DNA of 64,000 nucleotides from NCBI RefSeq assembly GCF_900104725.1, contig NZ_LT629758.1, positions 1,984,001 through 2,048,000 on the forward strand. Direction: 5' to 3'. This DNA comes from Actinoplanes derwentensis (lineage in GTDB: Bacteria; Actinomycetota; Actinomycetes; Mycobacteriales; Micromonosporaceae). The position numbers and the translations under genes are program-made. The notes under the pieces were generated by a model, which did not search any database, had not been told where the DNA came from, and worked only from the letters and a program-made list of their open reading frames with translations. Below are positions 24,803 through 33,280 of the stretch, piece by piece. Numbering within the stretch: the stretch's first letter is position 1; each line of letters begins with the position of its first letter.

Positions 24803-27574
24803 GTGATCAACATGGTTGTCGAGTTCCGGTTGCTCGGCCCGGTGCGGGTCACCGCCGGCGGCAACGCGGTCGTGATCGGCGGCCGGCAGCGCACCGCCCT
24901 GCTGGCCATCCTGCTGCTCAACGCCAACCGGGTGGTCGGCACGGACCGGCTGGCCACCGTGCTGTGGGGTGCCCGGCAGCCGCGCAACGCCCGGTCCACC
25001 CTGCAGGTGCGGGTCTCCCAACTGCGGCGGGTGCTGGCCGAGGCGGGCCTCGGCGACGACCGCCTGGCATACCGGTCCCCCGGTTATCTGCTGCGGGTCG
25101 GCGCCGGGGAACTCGACCTGCAGCGGTTCCTCACACTCGCCGACCGTGGCCGGGACCTGCTCGCCGCCGGTGACCACCAGGCCGCCGCCGGCCTGCTGCA
25201 CGAGGCGTTGGAGCTGTTCACCGGCCACCCGTTCGAAGACGTGACCGCACCGCCGCTGGACGCCGAACGCGACCGGATCCAGCAGCGGCGGCTGGCCGCA
25301 CGCACCGACCGGATCGACGCCGACGTGCGTGCCGGCCTGCACGACACGGTCCTCGGCGAACTGACCGCCCTGGCCGAACAGCACCCGCTCGACGAACGCC
25401 TCGGCGGGCTGCTGATGCTGGCCCTGCACCGGGCCGGGCGACGCTCCGACGCCCTGGCGCACTTCCGCCGGATCCGGAAGCTGTCCACCGAACGGGACGG
25501 CCTGGAACCGTCCGAAGAGCTACGCCGCCTAGAGAAGGCGATCCTCACCGATGCCCCGGTCACCGTACTGGTGCCCGCCCAGCTCCCGGTTCCGCTGGTG
25601 CACTTCACCGGCCGCGACGACGACCTGCGCCGCCTCGACGACCTCGCTCCGCGGGCCGGTGCCGTGGCCGTACCGGTCGTGGTCTCGGCCATCGGCGGCA
25701 TCGCCGGGGTCGGCAAGACCGCCCTCGCGGTGCACTGGGCGCATCGGGCCCGGACCCGGTTCCCGGACGGCCAGCTCTACGTCAACCTGCGCGGCTTCGA
25801 CCCGGCCGCCGCGCCGATGACCCCCACCGGCGCGCTGCGCACCCTGCTCGACGGCCTGGGTGTGCCCGCGCAGCGCGTCCCCTACCAGGTGGACGCCCAG
25901 TCCAGTCTGTACCGCAGCATCCTAGCCCGGCAGCGGGTGCTGGTCCTGCTCGACAACGCCCGCGACGCCGAGCAGGTGCGCCCGCTGCTGCCCGGTTCGC
26001 CCGGCAGCATGGCCCTGGTGACCAGCCGTAACCAGCTCACCGGCCTGGCCGCCACCGACGGCGCCCGGTTGCTGGCGCTCGCCGCGTTCGGCCCGGACGG
26101 CTCCCGCGAACTGCTGGCCGGGCGTCTCGGACCGGACCGGATCACCGCCGAGCCGGAGGCCACCGGCCGGATCATCGAACGGTGCGCCGGTCTGCCGCTG
26201 GCCCTGTCGGTGGTCGCCGCGCAGGCGGCCGCGAACCCGGGACTGGCACTGGCCGCCTTCGCCGACGACCTGACCCTCGATTCGCTCACCGTCGGTGACG
26301 TCGGCAGTGACGTCCGCGCCGTGTTCTCCTCGTCCTACCGGGTCTTGCGCGACGACACCAAACGCCTGGTCCGGCTGGCCGGGCTGCACCCCGGGCCGGA
26401 TCTCACCGCCGGTGCCGCCGCCAGTCTCGCCGCCTGCTCACCCGCCGAGGCGCGGACCGGGCTGGCCGAACTGGTCCGGGCCGGATTCGCCACCGAACAC
26501 ACACCCGGCCGGTACGGGATGCACGACCTGCTGCGGGAGTACGCCGCCGACATGGCCCGGCGGCACGAGACCGAACCGGACCGGCGGGCGGCGCTGCACC
26601 GGTGCACCGACCACTACCTGCACACCGCCTGTTCCGCGGCAGAGGCCCTGGTCCCGCACGGCGACCCCTTGACCCCAGGACAAGCCCACCAGGGAGTACG
26701 CCCGGAGCCGATCGCAGACCGGACCGCCGCCGTGGCCTGGTTCACCGCCGAACTCCCGGTGCTGCTCGAAGTCTTCCACGCGGCGGTGACCGCACGGCTC
26801 GACCGGCGGGTGATCGACCTGGCCTGGGCACTGGCCCGGTTCCTCGACCTGCGCCGCCGCTACCACGACATGACCGCCACCCAGCAGGCCGCACTGACCG
26901 CCGCCACCCGGCTCGGCGACGACCCGGCCCGCGCCCGCGCCCACCGGCTGATCGGCTTCGCCGCCAGCCGGGAAGCCCGTACCGGCGAGGCCCTCGAACA
27001 CCTGAGTGCCGCCCTCGACGTCAACCGGCAGATCGGCGACCACCTGGCCCTCGGCCACACCGGCATGACACTCGCCCAGCTCACCGCCCGGACCGGTGAC
27101 CACACGCGGGCTCTGGAACATGCGCGGACCGCGTACGCCGCGTTCCAGACCGCCGACTCCCGTTACGGGCAGGCCAACGCCCTGAACTCGATCGGCTGGT
27201 ACCACGCCAAACTCGGCGAGTACGAAGCGACGGTCGAGTTCTGCACCTGGTCCGCCGAACTGGCCGGTGAACTCGGCGACGCCCGTGCGATCGCGGCCGC
27301 CGCCGACAGCCTCGGCTACGCCCACCACCACCTCGGCGACCACGAGCAGGCGGTGCGGTGTTATCAGCGGGCGGTGCAGACGTACGCGGCGGCCGACGAC
27401 CGCTACTTCGAAGCCGACACACTGCTGCACCTGACCGACACACTCCAGGCGATGGGCCGGACCGCCCCCGCGATCGAGGCGGCCACCCGCGCACAGCGGC
27501 TGCTGGACGCCCTGGAACACCCGGACGCCGACCGGGCCCGCCGCAAACTGGAAGAACTGGGCACCCATCGATAA
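24803..27574 (+). CDS. AfsR-type SARP regulator with NB-ARC and TPR domains
   Basis: 923 residues from GTG; the ATG nine bases later is an equally possible start. Domains in order: SARP winged helix (1-95), BTAD (95-250), NB-ARC (270-560) with P-loop IGGIAGVGKTALAVHWAH, then about 300 residues of tetratricopeptide repeats (for example HYNHAL-type units LGHTGMTLAQLTARTGDHTRALEHARTAY). This is the full AfsR layout. ATP binding and TPR-mediated contacts presumably gate DNA binding. Placed at the end of the peptide cluster and divergent from the shorter regulator, it is a second candidate to bind the heptamer sites. Confidence 0.88.
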   Translation: MINMVVEFRLLGPVRVTAGGNAVVIGGRQRTALLAILLLNANRVVGTDRLATVLWGARQPRNARSTLQVRVSQLRRVLAEAGLGDDRLAYRSPGYLLRVGAGELDLQRFLTLADRGRDLLAAGDHQAAAGLLHEALELFTGHPFEDVTAPPLDAERDRIQQRRLAARTDRIDADVRAGLHDTVLGELTALAEQHPLDERLGGLLMLALHRAGRRSDALAHFRRIRKLSTERDGLEPSEELRRLEKAILTDAPVTVLVPAQLPVPLVHFTGRDDDLRRLDDLAPRAGAVAVPVVVSAIGGIAGVGKTALAVHWAHRARTRFPDGQLYVNLRGFDPAAAPMTPTGALRTLLDGLGVPAQRVPYQVDAQSSLYRSILARQRVLVLLDNARDAEQVRPLLPGSPGSMALVTSRNQLTGLAATDGARLLALAAFGPDGSRELLAGRLGPDRITAEPEATGRIIERCAGLPLALSVVAAQAAANPGLALAAFADDLTLDSLTVGDVGSDVRAVFSSSYRVLRDDTKRLVRLAGLHPGPDLTAGAAASLAACSPAEARTGLAELVRAGFATEHTPGRYGMHDLLREYAADMARRHETEPDRRAALHRCTDHYLHTACSAAEALVPHGDPLTPGQAHQGVRPEPIADRTAAVAWFTAELPVLLEVFHAAVTARLDRRVIDLAWALARFLDLRRRYHDMTATQQAALTAATRLGDDPARARAHRLIGFAASREARTGEALEHLSAALDVNRQIGDHLALGHTGMTLAQLTARTGDHTRALEHARTAYAAFQTADSRYGQANALNSIGWYHAKLGEYEATVEFCTWSAELAGELGDARAIAAAADSLGYAHHHLGDHEQAVRCYQRAVQTYAAADDRYFEADTLLHLTDTLQAMGRTAPAIEAATRAQRLLDALEHPDADRARRKLEELGTHR

Positions 27575-27583
27575 CGGTGAGTG

Positions 27584-27991
27584 ATGCGCGATGATCTCGG
27601 GATGTCATTCGGGGTCGGCGTGTGGTTCCTGCTCGGGCTGTTCCTCATCGCGGCCGCGATGGCGCAAGCGGTCAAGACCGGGCGGCTGGGCCGCGACGGG
27701 CTGCGCGCGGCCGGGTCGGTGGTCCGGATCGAACAGTCGCCGGACGGGCGGTCGCTGTACTCGCCGGTGATCGCCTACACCGACGAGACAGGGGCCTGGC
27801 GGGAGTTCACCGTCGGGCTCAAGGCGTTCAAGCCGATCCATCCGGTCGGCGCGCGGGTGCCGGTCCGGTGGATCGCGGGACGGCCAGAGAGCGCTTCGCT
27901 GTCGTCGGTGCGGCACACCGTACTGATGATCGGTGTGCCGTTGATCGTGGGTGTGGCCTGTCTCGCGGCCGGCCTCTGGTCGATGGACTAG
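27584..27991 (+). CDS. DUF3592 membrane protein
   Basis: 135 residues with a helix at the N-terminus (about 8-27) and another at the C-terminus (about 108-130). Between them lies a small beta domain with SPVIAYTDETGAWREFTV and PVGARVPVRWIAGRPESASL, the DUF3592 pattern. Function of the family is unknown. A GTG three bases upstream and an ATG 18 bases downstream are alternative starts. Confidence 0.7.
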   Translation: MRDDLGMSFGVGVWFLLGLFLIAAAMAQAVKTGRLGRDGLRAAGSVVRIEQSPDGRSLYSPVIAYTDETGAWREFTVGLKAFKPIHPVGARVPVRWIAGRPESASLSSVRHTVLMIGVPLIVGVACLAAGLWSMD

Positions 27992-28121
27992 AGCCGTGAG
28001 CCGGTAATGACGACGCCGCGGCGGCCCGGCGGCGGATGTCCGCGTCGAAGGCGCCCGACGAGATCCAGATCGTGGCGGGAATCCCGCGTACCGCACCCTT
28101 GCACTGCTGGACCGCGAGGTC

Positions 28122-28424
28122 ATGCGGATCTCGACGATCACCCGGCGCGGGGCGCGCACCCGGAACATGGCGATGGGTATGGGCCTACATGTCCGCGGCT
28201 ACTCGGAGGACCTGGTAGCGACCATCCTCGACATCCCCGGCGTCGAATTCCTGGCCACGGTGATCGGCAACTACGACATGATCGGCACCGTCTCCGGCAA
28301 CTCCCTGCCCGCGTTGCAACAGGTCGCCGAGCAGGTGCGCTCCTTCCCCGACATCACCGGTATCTGCACCTGGGTCCACATGGACTTCGTCCACGAGACC
28401 TACCGGCTGCCACTCGGCCTCTGA
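28122..28424 (+). CDS. Lrp/AsnC ligand-binding domain, without DNA-binding part
   Basis: 100 residues corresponding to the RAM effector-binding domain of Lrp/AsnC regulators: LHVRGYSEDLVATILDIPGVEFLATVIGNYDMIGTV and FPDITGICTWVHMDF. The helix-turn-helix half is absent. The frame stays open about 110 bases upstream with plausible codons but without a start, suggesting that the gene is the remnant of a longer regulator. Stand-alone RAM proteins do exist, so it may still be functional. Confidence 0.55.
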   Translation: MRISTITRRGARTRNMAMGMGLHVRGYSEDLVATILDIPGVEFLATVIGNYDMIGTVSGNSLPALQQVAEQVRSFPDITGICTWVHMDFVHETYRLPLGL

Positions 28425-28432
28425 GCCGTCCG

Positions 28433-29137
28433 CTACCGGCTGCCGGGCCGCATCACCGACCACCAGACCGTGACCAGCGGGACCATCGCCATGACCAGGA
28501 CCGCTGCCATCGACACCGCCAGCGACACCATCGGCGCGGGCCACGCGACGACGATCGCCACCAGCCCGAGCAGGAGCATCGTGATGCCGGTCGGCCGCAG
28601 CTTGCGGCGCTGCGCCTCCAGAGCCGTGTCCAGTCCTCGCCGGACCGGGTCACAGATCTTCCCGTCGAGTGCCTCCGGGACGGCCGGCGCCTGTTTGGGC
28701 CAGGCATTACCGACGACGATGACCACCAGCGCGACGGCGGCGGCCACGTAGCCGAGCGCGGACCCGATCTGCCCGTCGGCCGCCCGGAGCAGCAGCAGAT
28801 GGATGCTGAGCAGCACCGGGGTCACCACCCCCAATGCAAGATCAACTGCCTTGCGGTGGGTACGGTCGTCGCGGCCCAGTGTCAGAAAAGCGGCACCGGG
28901 CAACCGCTGGACGGCCAGTGACAGCACGCCGATCGCCGCGGTCAGCAGCGGGAACCCGCTCAGGACCAGCGCCTTCGACGCATGCTGATCGGTACCGTCC
29001 TTTCCGGCGCCGGCAAGCGTGACCGGGTCGGGCAGGTGCCCGGCGGCCTGCCAGGACAGTGCCGCCATCACCGCCAGCCCGGCGACCAGCACCACGATCC
29101 CGGTCAGCGGCACCCTCGTCTTATCAGCCGTCGCCAT
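28433..29137 (-). CDS. SdpI/DUF1648-like membrane protein
   Basis: 234 residues from the ATG at 29137 behind GAGGGCGAG; longer frames run through the upstream repressor gene. The N-terminal helix and WQAAGHLPDPVTLAGAGKDG resemble the DUF1648 domain, and later helices (five or more in total) resemble SdpI, the immunity and signalling protein for the SDP toxin of Bacillus. Start lies 29 bases after the ArsR gene stop, so both form an operon like sdpRI. In actinobacteria its ligand is unknown. Confidence 0.7.
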   Translation of the reverse strand: MATADKTRVPLTGIVVLVAGLAVMAALSWQAAGHLPDPVTLAGAGKDGTDQHASKALVLSGFPLLTAAIGVLSLAVQRLPGAAFLTLGRDDRTHRKAVDLALGVVTPVLLSIHLLLLRAADGQIGSALGYVAAAVALVVIVVGNAWPKQAPAVPEALDGKICDPVRRGLDTALEAQRRKLRPTGITMLLLGLVAIVVAWPAPMVSLAVSMAAVLVMAMVPLVTVWWSVMRPGSR

Positions 29138-29166
29138 CTCGCCCTCCCACTCCTCGCCGGGCGCAC

Positions 29167-29466
29167 TCAGTCGTCGCCATCGCTGACCTCCCCGTTCCGG
29201 GCGCCGAGGCGCATGTTCTCCATCAGTTCGGCGATGGCTCCTTCGAGCACCGACATCTTGGTCACGTACCGGATCGTCGTGCCCTGCCGTCGCGTGTCCA
29301 CCAGGTCCGCGGCTCGCAGCACCTTCAGGTGACCGGACAGCGTCGGCCCCACCACATCGAGCGCGGCGGCGATGTCCCCGACCGCCATCGGCCCGTTGCG
29401 CTGCAGCAACGTCAGCACGGCTCGCCTGGTCGGGTTGGCCAGCGCAGCGAACACCCCGTCGGACAA
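29167..29466 (-). CDS. ArsR/SdpR family repressor
   Basis: 99 residues. A TTG start is used if the GGAGGGG just before it is the ribosome binding site; an internal GTG is the alternative. The winged helix reads ALANPTRRAVLTLLQRNGPMAVGDIAAALDVVGPTLSGHLKVLRAADLV, close to the SdpR branch of ArsR. No metal-binding cysteines. It is expected to repress its own operon, with the membrane protein downstream acting to relieve repression when ligand is present. Confidence 0.8.
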   Translation of the reverse strand: MSDGVFAALANPTRRAVLTLLQRNGPMAVGDIAAALDVVGPTLSGHLKVLRAADLVDTRRQGTTIRYVTKMSVLEGAIAELMENMRLGARNGEVSDGDD

Positions 29467-29489
29467 GACCCCTCCGCTTATTTCGGTTT

Positions 29490-29514
29490 CTTCGAAGATA
29501 GCAAATGATCGAAG
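29490..29514. promoter_or_regulatory. Candidate operator upstream of the ArsR gene
   Basis: CTTCGA and TCGAAG are inverted arms 13 bases apart in an AT-rich stretch that stands out in this genome, about 25-50 bases before the TTG start of the repressor. Position and symmetry fit an autoregulatory site; not proven. Confidence 0.45.
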
Positions 29515-29599
29515 CCTTCGCCAGGCTCCGCGTCATCCGTCAAAACGGTCTAATACCGACAACCCCAACCACGGGCTGATCATCTCCGGCTCGGGAACC

Positions 29600-29914
29600 G
29601 TGAACGCCGGCGCCCTCGCGATCGGCGAGAAGGCCGAGGCTGTCAACAAGGTGATCCACAGCGGTCTGGCCGATCGTGACAGCGACGACCTCGCCGCCCG
29701 CCTGTCCGAACTGGTCGAACAGTTGCAGAAGCACGCGGCGGAGATCCCGGAGAGCGAGGATCTGCTCGCCGCGACCGAGAACGTCGCCCTGGAACTGGCC
29801 AAGGACCAGCCGAGCAAGTTCACGGTCAAGACGCTGTTGACCGGAATCGCCACCGGAGCCGGCCCGGTGACCAGCGTGGTCGAGGCGGTGCAGGCGATCC
29901 AGAGCCTCCTCTGA
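29600..29914 (+). CDS. Small conserved-looking protein, start uncertain
   Basis: At least 104 residues from a GTG. The frame reads back further into NHGLIISGSGT, directly before the GTG, and this Gly-rich motif with V-N-A-G-A-L-A-I-G looks like the usual N-terminus of small actinobacterial proteins that accompany effector or conflict genes. No ATG, GTG or TTG precedes that motif in frame at a suitable distance, so the original start may be lost, or CTG/ATT is used. The rest is helical (ELVEQLQKHAAEIPESEDLLAATENVALELA). No operon partner. Function unknown. Confidence 0.5.
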   Translation: MNAGALAIGEKAEAVNKVIHSGLADRDSDDLAARLSELVEQLQKHAAEIPESEDLLAATENVALELAKDQPSKFTVKTLLTGIATGAGPVTSVVEAVQAIQSLL

Positions 29915-30076
29915 CCACCTGCCACCCCGCCATCCGCTCAGGCCGCCGACGGCAGCTCGCCGACATCCCGCGCGAACTCCTTGGCCAGTGGGTGCCCGGC
30001 ACCGATCGCGAACCACTGATGGATCGGCACGCTGCTGAGACCGCGGCGACGGTCAGCCGCTGGGTGGCCGACCACA

Positions 30077-31291
30077 TCAGGGAGTGGACCGGCCGCCCGG
30101 GCCGTACGCGACGGTCCGGGCGGCGATCTCCGCGTCGGTGCCGGTCCACAGTGCGTCCAGCCACGGTCCGGCGAACAGGCCCACCAGTGTGGGCGTGCCG
30201 TCGGCGGCGGTGGCGTCGAGCCACTCGCAGATGTCGTTCGCGCCGGGGCCGTGGACGCGGTGGTAGCCGGCCGGATGGTCGGGCCAGAACCTCTCCTCGA
30301 ACCGGAGGATCACCTTCTCGACCCGGCCCATGCCCAGGCGGGACAGTGCGGTCCGGTGGGACGCGGGCAGTTCGGGTGCGAACGTGATGTCGGTCAGGGC
30401 CCCGAGGGGGACGGTCACGATCACCGCGTCGAAGCGGTCGCCGCCGACGGTCACCCCGTGCTCGTCGACCTCGATGCGGTGCACCGGCCGGTTGAGGCGG
30501 ATGTCGAGACCGGCGGCCAGATGATCCACCAGCAGGCGGTAGCCGCCGACGATCCAGCGGTCGCCCTCGCCGACGCCGGGCTCGAAACCGTACCGGGCGC
30601 TCAGCCACGACAGCGGAGCGCCCGAGTCCATCACGATCTCGGCGTCCACGTACCGGCGAATGTCGTCGATCGCCCACGAACCCGGAGCCGCCAGCCAGGC
30701 CTCGACCACGTCGGAGATCGCGGCCCCGGCCGGTGCGGCGGCGAGACGAGTCCGGAGTTCCTTCTCGATGCCGTCCGGAACCGCGCGGCCGTCGAGGATC
30801 AGCGGATCGTTGAAATCGGTCGGCACCAGGCGTAACCCGAGTTCCTCGGCGAGGCGGGCGAGCACGTTGTCGTCGAACTGCTGCAGCCAGTTGGCGCCCA
30901 GGTCGAACGTCGTCCCGCCCACTTCGGCGCCCGCGGTGCGCCCGCCGGCCCGATCCCGTGCCTCCAGGACGATCACCTCACGACCGAAAGTGGTCAGGGT
31001 TCGGGCGGCGGCGAGGCCGGCCATGCCGGCGCCCACCACGGCGATGCGATCATGCCCCAGGCCGGCGGCCCAAGATCCGGCTTGGACCCCTTGCTCGTAC
31101 GCCCCGTGTGTCATGCCCGCACGAGAGGCATGGGTGGCCTCCCCGGCCAGCCGAAGCCTCGTCCCGATGGGCGCGCCCAGGTCGACCCGGTCCTGCGGGC
31201 TGCCGTCGTGTCCGATCAGGCTCCACGAGCCTTGCGACCAGGGGTCCTCAGCCCAGTGCGAGACAGCGAAGGCCACCGGCGTGATCGACAT
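30077..31291 (-). CDS. Flavin amine oxidase with permuted domain order
   Basis: 404 residues. The FAD Rossmann motif IAVVGAGMAGLAAA appears only at about residue 83, followed by the usual LEARDRAGGRT and later FAD- and substrate-domain segments. In front of it, residues 1-75 read WAEDPWSQGSWSL and LAGEATHASRAGMTHGAYEQG, the segment that closes the C-terminus of normal monoamine/polyamine oxidases. The protein ends without that segment, after DAEIAARTVAYG. So the order is circularly permuted, or two tandem copies have lost their outer parts. The frame is intact and codon use is normal. Neighbouring canonical enzyme at 31337 has the normal order. Confidence 0.75.
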   Translation of the reverse strand: MSITPVAFAVSHWAEDPWSQGSWSLIGHDGSPQDRVDLGAPIGTRLRLAGEATHASRAGMTHGAYEQGVQAGSWAAGLGHDRIAVVGAGMAGLAAARTLTTFGREVIVLEARDRAGGRTAGAEVGGTTFDLGANWLQQFDDNVLARLAEELGLRLVPTDFNDPLILDGRAVPDGIEKELRTRLAAAPAGAAISDVVEAWLAAPGSWAIDDIRRYVDAEIVMDSGAPLSWLSARYGFEPGVGEGDRWIVGGYRLLVDHLAAGLDIRLNRPVHRIEVDEHGVTVGGDRFDAVIVTVPLGALTDITFAPELPASHRTALSRLGMGRVEKVILRFEERFWPDHPAGYHRVHGPGANDICEWLDATAADGTPTLVGLFAGPWLDALWTGTDAEIAARTVAYGPGGRSTP

Positions 31292-31336
31292 GGGCCGCAG
31301 GCTAACAGCCGGTCCCGGTCCAGGGCGCCGGGATTA

Positions 31337-32557
31337 TCAGCCGCGGGCCGCTGGGATCGCGGTGCTGTAGAGGTAGGCGCGGGTTCGCTTGGCGGTGTCC
31401 GCGCCCGAGGTGATCGCGCCGTCCATCCAGCCCATCCAGCGCCGGGACAGGTCGCCGCCGGCGAAGAAGAGCGGACCGGGCCGGTTCGCGAGATCGTGCA
31501 GCGCGCCCAGCTGTCCGGGCCGGGCCGCACACCGGGTTCCGCGGGCGTACGGGTCGGCGCACCAGTCGTTCCATCGCTGCTCGGACAGCACCGCGTCCGG
31601 GTAGTGCCCGGCCAGTACGGCCGCCGGTGCGGTGCCGTGCTGGTGGAGGGCGGCGACCCCACCCGGTACGGCGTACGTCTCGACCACCACCGGCCAGCCC
31701 GTGGTGCCCTCACCGGCGACCACCCCACTCGCGCGGTGCCACACTTTGACCACCTTGCCCGCGTGCGGACCCGGACCGGGCAGTCCGTCGATGTCACCGA
31801 AACAGTTCAGCGGCACCGCCACGATCACCGCCCGGGCCCGGTGCGGGGTGCCGTCCGCGGTCATCACCGTGCAGCCGCCCCGGGGCGCGGTGATCGACTC
31901 CACCGGTTGACCGAGACGGACCACCGAGCCCAGTTCGGCGGCGATCGCCTTCGCCAGGCTGTCGGCACCCCCGTCGATCCGGTGCGAGTCACCCCCGAAC
32001 GCGGCCTTCGACGAGCCGAAACCGGCGATCTCGTGCAGCAGGTGCAGGGCGCTGTACTCGTTCTCGTCCCCGCCCATCAGCGTGAACGACCACGCCAGAA
32101 TCAGACTCCGGACCCGCTCCGACGGGCAGAACTCTCGCAGATACCCACCGAACGGGACGTCCAGGTCCGGCGCGCAGTGGTGCCAGTCCGGGCGGTCGAA
32201 GTCGATCCGCTCGGCGTCGGCCTCCAGCCGTTCCAGGGTCTCGGCGAGTACCCGCTTCTCATCGGGGTCGGTGGGCTCCGGCCCGCTGGGTAGATACCAG
32301 CGGTGCGGCCCGCGCAACGGCTCGGCGGTGACCAGCTCATACCGGGTTAGTTCGCTGGTGACAGCGGTGTGCTGCTGCGGCGAGAGCCACTCGGCGCCCA
32401 GGTCGACGGCGGCCTGCGTGCCCGGCAGCGGGGCCGTCCACGTTCGCCCGCCGACCCGGTCACGGGCTTCCAGGACCTGGACACTGAGCCCGGCGGCGCG
32501 CAGATCCCGGGCCGCCACTAGACCGGCGAGACCCGCACCGACAACAATCACGTCCAC
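31337..32557 (-). CDS. Flavin-dependent amine oxidase
   Basis: 406 residues from a GTG placed after GGAGGT. The FAD motif [17 protein letters not shown] is at the N-terminus with [11 protein letters not shown] after it, and the C-terminal FAD segment [25 protein letters not shown] is at its normal place. It would oxidise an amine to imine with release of hydrogen peroxide in the cytoplasm. The substrate is not clear. Divergent from a TetR gene across an operator-like palindrome, so substrate-induced expression is likely. Confidence 0.85.
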   Translation of the reverse strand: MDVIVVGAGLAGLVAARDLRAAGLSVQVLEARDRVGGRTWTAPLPGTQAAVDLGAEWLSPQQHTAVTSELTRYELVTAEPLRGPHRWYLPSGPEPTDPDEKRVLAETLERLEADAERIDFDRPDWHHCAPDLDVPFGGYLREFCPSERVRSLILAWSFTLMGGDENEYSALHLLHEIAGFGSSKAAFGGDSHRIDGGADSLAKAIAAELGSVVRLGQPVESITAPRGGCTVMTADGTPHRARAVIVAVPLNCFGDIDGLPGPGPHAGKVVKVWHRASGVVAGEGTTGWPVVVETYAVPGGVAALHQHGTAPAAVLAGHYPDAVLSEQRWNDWCADPYARGTRCAARPGQLGALHDLANRPGPLFFAGGDLSRRWMGWMDGAITSGADTAKRTRAYLYSTAIPAARG

Positions 32558-32582
32558 GGGGACCTCCGCTGGTAGCGCCTTG

Positions 32583-32598
32583 TGGTATGGAGATACCA
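32583..32598. promoter_or_regulatory. Palindromic operator between amine oxidase and TetR gene
   Basis: TGGTAT-GGAG-ATACCA has perfect 6-bp inverted arms, centrally placed in the 73-base divergent gap between the amine oxidase start and the TetR start. One repressor dimer here would control both genes. Confidence 0.55.
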
Positions 32599-32630
32599 GT
32601 GGACCGTACCGGAGGGTGTGGATCTTGGGA

Positions 32631-33245
32631 ATGCGCCGTGCCTCGCGGAACAGGGCCGACCTGCTGATGCAGGCTGCCGAAGTGGTGGCCGAACGCGGCT
32701 TCGAGAACACCCGGTTCACCGACGTGGCCGGGCGCACCGGCGCGTCCATCAGCACGTTGCAGTACCTGTTCGGCAACCGCGAGGACCTGGTCGTGCAGGC
32801 GCTGCGCACCCGAACCGCCCACCTGCTGGCCGAAGCCCGCACCGCCGCCGAGGCGATCACCGACCCGATCGAACGACTCCGCTGGGTAGCCGGCCACCTC
32901 GCCGCCACCGACGGCTCCCCGGACGCGGCCCGCGCCGAATGGATGCTGTGGGTCGAGTACTGGCGAACCGCCCTCCGCGACGACGAACTGGCCACCGAAT
33001 CGATCAACACGTACGACGGCTGGGCGTCCCTGGTCCGCGACGCCATCCACGCCGCCGTCGCCGCCGGTGTCCTGGCCGAGCCCTCCGACATCGACGCGGT
33101 CGCGCAGGGGGCGTGCGCGCTGGCCGACGGCTTGGGCGTCCAGATAGCCCTCCGACGCCCCGGCCTCACCTGGGAACGAGCCGCCGCGATGACCCGAGCC
33201 TGGCTGTCGGTAACCCTGAACTGCCCCGCCCTCGCCGACCATTAG
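32631..33245 (+). CDS. TetR family regulator
   Basis: 204 residues from an ATG; a TTG six bases upstream is better spaced from GGAGGG and may be the true start. The DNA-binding helices read [28 protein letters not shown]. The C-terminal domain is of the TetR_C type found next to amine and putrescine oxidases. It probably represses the divergent amine oxidase and itself. Confidence 0.82.
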   Translation: MRRASRNRADLLMQAAEVVAERGFENTRFTDVAGRTGASISTLQYLFGNREDLVVQALRTRTAHLLAEARTAAEAITDPIERLRWVAGHLAATDGSPDAARAEWMLWVEYWRTALRDDELATESINTYDGWASLVRDAIHAAVAAGVLAEPSDIDAVAQGACALADGLGVQIALRRPGLTWERAAAMTRAWLSVTLNCPALADH

Positions 33246-33262
33246 CGTCCTTGACGCGGTAC

Positions 33263-33280
33263 TGAACTGATCTCAGCAAG
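33263..33280. repeat. Left terminal inverted repeat of the IS
   Basis: 18 bases identical in inverse orientation to 34237-34254. The transposase stop codon lies within this repeat. Confidence 0.85.

Noticed and set aside
29938..30030. Minus-strand coding-like fragment of about 30 codons beyond the permuted amine oxidase
   Set aside because: Codon use is good (PIHQWFAIGAGHPLAKEFARDVGELP) but the piece is too short, lacks a ribosome binding site and matches no family; possibly a gene remnant.
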